Source: a virus. From it: a stretch of DNA of 25,242 bases. Position 1 is the first letter of the stretch, and every line of letters begins with the position of its first letter. The notes below the pieces were generated by a model. It was not told the DNA's origin, ran no database searches, and worked only from the letters and a program-made list of their open reading frames with translations. The stretch covers positions 1-25,242 of IMG/VR virus record IMGVR_UViG_3300032278_000109; one strand, written 5' to 3'. This document shows positions 21,866 to 25,242 of the stretch, one piece after another. A program made the translations under genes and the position numbers.

Positions 21866-24073
21866 ATGGCCACCGATCCCAATACCGTTTGGGTCGACAG
21901 CTCTCCTGTCGCAAAATCCAGCGTCCGCGCACTGATCGCGGAGTTGCAGGCCGCCGCGGCTGCGGCGTTCTCCGCCCGCTGGGCCGTCGCCCGGCCGAAC
22001 GCCGGCTACCCTGACGGCACGAGCGACCTGTCGGTCGAGATCAGCGGCACGAGCATGACGGTCTCGTGGACCGACCTTCGCCTGATCGACGGCAACGCCA
22101 CCACGATCCGCGAGATCGCCGACCTGTCGGAGACGACGCTCACCGCCGGCCAGGCGCTCTACATCGCCGAGGACGCGACCTATGACGGCGGCTCCGGCGG
22201 CTGGCCCGTCTCGACGGGAACGGTGACCAGCCTCGGGGTCGACGCCGTGACGGGCGGCGACGTCCTCCTGCTGGGCAATTGGTATGGATACCCGCTCGGC
22301 CTGCTGGCGGATATTGCGGCGGAGCGCGCCATGAACGCAGTCGTGCAGTCCATGGCCCGGACGCAGGTCACCAAGGGCCGCAGCGTCACTCCCGTGACCG
22401 GCGAGGCGATCCCTGATCGCACCTATGTCTTCGGCGGCGCGGCTGCTGTGGACAGCTACGTGCGCCGCGTCCGCTGCTATGCGTCGGACGCCGACGTGCT
22501 CCGGATCGCGGCCTATTCCAGGAGCGGCGACGACTTCACGCGCGAGCGCTTCGTCGAGGTCGACGTGTCGGCGGGCGCGAATGAAATCGAGATGGGGCAG
22601 CTCCTGAAGGTGCTGGCCGGCGAGTTCGTGGGCGTCCATGCCAAGGCGCAGGAGGCCTTCGTCTATACCGCCGAGCTGGCGGACGGCACGGGGCATTACA
22701 CCAACTCGACCGGGTTCGCGGAGAGCTTCACCGACGCGACGCTTTCGACCGCATCGCGCCTGCAGCTCGGCCTCGATCTCGAAGAGATGTGGACGACCGA
22801 GAAGATCACCGACACGCGCATCGACTCTGGGCGCCGCGAGATCACCCGCGGCCGCGCGGCCGACCCGGTTACCGGCAGCGCGGTCGCGAGCCCCCGAACC
22901 TTCGTCTTCGCCGACCCCGCCAACGTCACCGGCCTTCTGTACCGCATGAGGGTCTACGGCGTGTCGGAGGGCTCGATCTACATCCGCACCTATGACCGCT
23001 CCGGCTCGACGCTGACGATGGCAGCGCAGGTCGAAGCCTTCTTCGACGCGGGGTTGAGCGAATTCCTGTTGCCCGAACCGCTGGAGGTGCTGGAGGGCCA
23101 GTACATCGGCTGCCACAGCCCGGGCGCGGATTTCGTTTTCATTTCGGCGAGCGGGGATTCCGGGGGCTACTACTCGTTTACCAGCGACATGACCTCGGGC
23201 ACGCTCCCGAGCATCAACACCGTCTCGCAGCTGCAGATCGGCTTCGACATCGTGCAGGCGGACGCTTTCGAGCGGCTGTTGGCTGCGGGCGACATCGCCG
23301 GCCCCGGCCCCTCGCGGGCCCCGGATGGCGTGGTGCTGGTCTGGGTGCTGGGGCAGTCCAACATGTCCGGGCGCGGCCCGGGCTACGGCGCGATCCAGCT
23401 CGATGCCGGCGAGAGCTGGATGTGGGACCGCTCCGGTGCGGCGCTCGTAACGCTCGCCGACCCCACCGGCAACGACGCCTCGGCCGCCGGCTCCGCCTGG
23501 CCGGCGATGGGGCGCGCGGTGCTCGATCAGACCGATGGGGCCGTGGGCGTGGTCGTGGTCAACTCGGCCGAGGGTGGCACCAACGTCGGGAGCGACTGGG
23601 GCGCGGCCGGCTCGGCCTGGACCACGGCGCAGAGCGACCTTTCCGACGCGCTCGCCGCAGTGGCCGCGGCCGGGCTCAATGTGATGGGGTGCTGTGTCGT
23701 CTGGGGGCAGGGAGAGAGCGACGCGGTGCTCGGCACGTCCGGGGCCACCTACAAGACCAGCTTCGCCGATCTCGGCGCCCGGATCGACGCCGAGACCGGG
23801 ATGACCGGGACGCCCATCCTGATGGTGCAAACCGGGGTCGATATCGACGGCGACACGGCGGCCTGGCAGGCGATCCGCACGGCGCAGGCCGAGATCGCCC
23901 GCGATACGGCCAACGTCTGGATGGTGCATGCCGGGGCCAAGAGGTTCGCCGCGTCCGGGCAGATGATCGACGATTACCACTATGCGCAGTCCGCCTATGA
24001 CCAGATCGGCCGAGCCGTGGCGGCCGCCGCGCTCTCGCGTGGGCTGGGCGTGCGGTGGGATGGTCTGGACTGA
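21866..24073 (+). CDS. Receptor-interaction protein: duplicated domain plus SGNH/SASA-type esterase
   Basis: A 735-residue protein. Residues 1-155 are a beta-rich start. Residues about 160-310 and 314-466 are two copies of one domain: GRSVTPVTGEAIPDRTYVF matches GRAADPVTGSAVASPRTFVF, and ASRLQLGLDLEEM matches VSQLQIGFDIVQA. Residues 488-725 are an esterase of the sialate O-acetylesterase (SASA, SGNH) type: nucleophile S498 in LGQSNMSG, WGQGESD (613-619) and DDYHY with D702 and H705. It probably binds and removes O-acetyl groups from surface polysaccharide. It lies where tail fibre or tailspike genes sit. The ATG at 21866 has only a weak Shine-Dalgarno. Confidence 0.85.
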   Translation: MATDPNTVWVDSSPVAKSSVRALIAELQAAAAAAFSARWAVARPNAGYPDGTSDLSVEISGTSMTVSWTDLRLIDGNATTIREIADLSETTLTAGQALYIAEDATYDGGSGGWPVSTGTVTSLGVDAVTGGDVLLLGNWYGYPLGLLADIAAERAMNAVVQSMARTQVTKGRSVTPVTGEAIPDRTYVFGGAAAVDSYVRRVRCYASDADVLRIAAYSRSGDDFTRERFVEVDVSAGANEIEMGQLLKVLAGEFVGVHAKAQEAFVYTAELADGTGHYTNSTGFAESFTDATLSTASRLQLGLDLEEMWTTEKITDTRIDSGRREITRGRAADPVTGSAVASPRTFVFADPANVTGLLYRMRVYGVSEGSIYIRTYDRSGSTLTMAAQVEAFFDAGLSEFLLPEPLEVLEGQYIGCHSPGADFVFISASGDSGGYYSFTSDMTSGTLPSINTVSQLQIGFDIVQADAFERLLAAGDIAGPGPSRAPDGVVLVWVLGQSNMSGRGPGYGAIQLDAGESWMWDRSGAALVTLADPTGNDASAAGSAWPAMGRAVLDQTDGAVGVVVVNSAEGGTNVGSDWGAAGSAWTTAQSDLSDALAAVAAAGLNVMGCCVVWGQGESDAVLGTSGATYKTSFADLGARIDAETGMTGTPILMVQTGVDIDGDTAAWQAIRTAQAEIARDTANVWMVHAGAKRFAASGQMIDDYHYAQSAYDQIGRAVAAAALSRGLGVRWDGLD

Positions 24074-24083
24074 GGAGCGCCCC

Positions 24084-24539
24084 ATGCTGACCCCCACCAC
24101 CGACCTCCTGCGCGCCGCGGTCTCCGCCGCCGCAGACATCCGGCGCAGCGCCGTCGCCATGCACGAGGCGACCACGCTGCCCGCCTCCCGCCTGGCGGCC
24201 GAGGCCACGGCCCTGCAGGCTCGCTTCGAGGCCGTCGCCCCCGTCCTCTCCCATGCCCTGGGCGGCGAGGATGATGCGGCCGAGGTCCAGGCCGCCGCCG
24301 TGGCGCTCTACGGCCGTCGGGCGCCGGGCGACGTCGTGGGGCTGATCCTGGCGGCGCAGGCGGCGGGCGCCGTGGCCGTCAGCGCGATCCGCGGCGTGAT
24401 CGGCGATAAGGTCGAGACGCATATCTGGAACGAACCGAGCGGCCGCTATCTCCCGATCATCAAGGCGGGGACGGACCTCGACCCGCTGCGGGCGCCGCTG
24501 GCCGCCCTGATCGCAGCGCTGGACCCGATCAGTGGCTGA
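24084..24539 (+). CDS. Small helical protein of unknown function after the esterase gene
   Basis: A 151-residue protein, mostly helical and Ala-rich (DLLRAAVSAAADIRRSAVAMH, then APGDVVGLILAAQAAGAVAVSAI). The C-terminal third carries THIWNEPSGRYLPIIKAG. Start at 24084 is preceded by tgaggag (24071-24077), overlapping the upstream stop, a good Shine-Dalgarno. I recognise no family. Its place between two fibre-type genes suggests a chaperone or accessory subunit of the receptor apparatus; inference only. The last bases overlap a possible GTG start of the next gene. Confidence 0.6.
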   Translation: MLTPTTDLLRAAVSAAADIRRSAVAMHEATTLPASRLAAEATALQARFEAVAPVLSHALGGEDDAAEVQAAAVALYGRRAPGDVVGLILAAQAAGAVAVSAIRGVIGDKVETHIWNEPSGRYLPIIKAGTDLDPLRAPLAALIAALDPISG

Positions 24540-24561
24540 TCTCATCTCGCCGGGGTCGGCC

Positions 24562-25242
24562 ATGATCGACCGCTTTCGCATCGAGCCCGCGACGGGCCGG
24601 ACCTACCATGCCCCCCAAGGTGGAGGCGGGGGCTACGACCCCGGCGTAACCACCAGCCGGCTGCGGGGCGCGATACTGGACAAAGGCACGGGCGCGCTCG
24701 TGATCTCCGATCTCGCATCGGTGAACGTGACGCGGCCGGCGAGCACGCTGCAGGACGGCCTGACGTTCGGATGGGCGCCTGCGGTCCAGGGGGGCGGCTC
24801 TTCGCTCACGGACTACTCGGGGCAGGGGCGACCCGGCGCCTTCCTCGGGTCCCCCGCTTGGGGCTCGGGCGGCCTCGTGCTGTCCCCCGCTGCAGCCGCC
24901 CGGGTTTCAGTGCCCCGGGCGGGCATCGTGTCGGGCGCGTTCACGATCTACGCCCGCTGCTCGGTGGCGGACCCGAGCCGCCTCCAGTGGATCTGGGGCG
25001 CGCACTCCTCCAACGCCGATGGGATGTCGCTGTGGGTGTTCGACGGGAGGTTTCAGATCGGGTCCTGGAATGGCGGCGGGGGCGGGACGTTCGCGGTCTC
25101 CGCGGGCACGACTTATGACCTCGCCATCACCAGCGAGCAGACCGGCGCCGGCCTGTTCCGCCACCGCCTGCATGTGGACGGCAGTCTCGCCTATGAGCGG
25201 ACCGGCTCGTTCTACACCGCCTCCCAGTCCGGCAACCTGTGC
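24562..25242 (+). CDS. Phage adhesin with LamG/concanavalin-A-like domain (3' partial)
   Basis: The frame is open from here to the right edge of the window; the C-terminus is missing. The ATG at 24562 is preceded by ggggtcgg; a GTG at 24532 in the same frame is an alternative start that overlaps the previous gene. The first 70 residues (MIDRFRIEPATGRTYHAPQG...) lead to a Gly-rich region. Then comes a jelly-roll-like stretch: AGIVSGAFTIYARCSVADPS, LQWIWGAHSSNADGMSLWVF, RFQIGSWNGGGGGTFAVSAG and TTYDLAITSEQ, a strand order typical of LamG/ConA-like sugar-binding domains. It is probably a receptor-binding or capsule-binding protein. Confidence 0.65.
   Translation, partial: MIDRFRIEPATGRTYHAPQGGGGGYDPGVTTSRLRGAILDKGTGALVISDLASVNVTRPASTLQDGLTFGWAPAVQGGGSSLTDYSGQGRPGAFLGSPAWGSGGLVLSPAAAARVSVPRAGIVSGAFTIYARCSVADPSRLQWIWGAHSSNADGMSLWVFDGRFQIGSWNGGGGGTFAVSAGTTYDLAITSEQTGAGLFRHRLHVDGSLAYERTGSFYTASQSGNLC

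Noticed and set aside
1-25242. CRISPR array, insertion sequence, tRNA or rRNA genes
   Set aside because: No regularly spaced repeats, transposase motifs or RNA gene signatures were seen on either strand.

Overview
This window is one contiguous stretch of a tailed-phage genome or prophage, with every supportable gene on the + strand. It is very GC-rich, and genes are packed with stop/start overlaps of the ATGA or TGATG type. The head and tail module follows the gene order of lambda-type siphophages (Nu1-A-W-B-capsid-FII-U-V-G/GT-H-tail tip-J). Codon use and families such as DUF6378-like, DUF6950-like and a DUF2163-like tail protein suggest an alphaproteobacterial host, perhaps Rhodobacterales; this is an inference. 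No integrase, att site, lysis gene, tRNA or host gene is visible, so prophage cannot be distinguished from free phage here.

Layout. 1-400: 3' end of a putative CII-like regulator. 401-1147: about 750 bases with no convincing gene but several strong GC hairpins. 1148-5424: early/replication genes (zinc-ribbon protein, NPPY-type DNA methyltransferase, DUF6378-like protein, a small ORF, a CHC2/Toprim primase-like protein, a D5-type SF3 helicase). 5424-5751: a cluster of GGGGGAGGGT-type repeats in both orientations around an inner dyad, a candidate origin, with one extra copy just before the helicase start codon. 5712-6434: a putative regulator with a C-terminal helix-turn-helix-like region. 6545-7339: a phage protein of unknown function. 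7491-12000: packaging and portal genes. 11976-14549: a fused ClpP-like protease/scaffold/major capsid protein and a DUF2190 decoration protein. 14549-16348: head-tail connector, tail terminator, tail tube and tail assembly chaperone with a canonical -1 frameshift site. 16353-21849: tape measure and tail-tip genes. 21866-end: receptor-interaction genes, including a protein with a duplicated domain and an SGNH/SASA esterase domain, and a truncated LamG-like protein.

How it works together. The primase-like protein and the SF3 helicase would start replication at the repeat cluster. The terminase packages DNA through the portal into a shell built from the fused protease/scaffold/capsid polyprotein. 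The tail is assembled on a 574-residue tape measure with the G/GT chaperone pair, and the tip and esterase-bearing proteins probably contact and modify the cell surface.

The observations I would follow first are the repeat cluster, the GGGAAAC frameshift site with its missed downstream gene, the strong internal ribosome-binding site inside the capsid polyprotein, and the unexplained structured segment at 401-1147.
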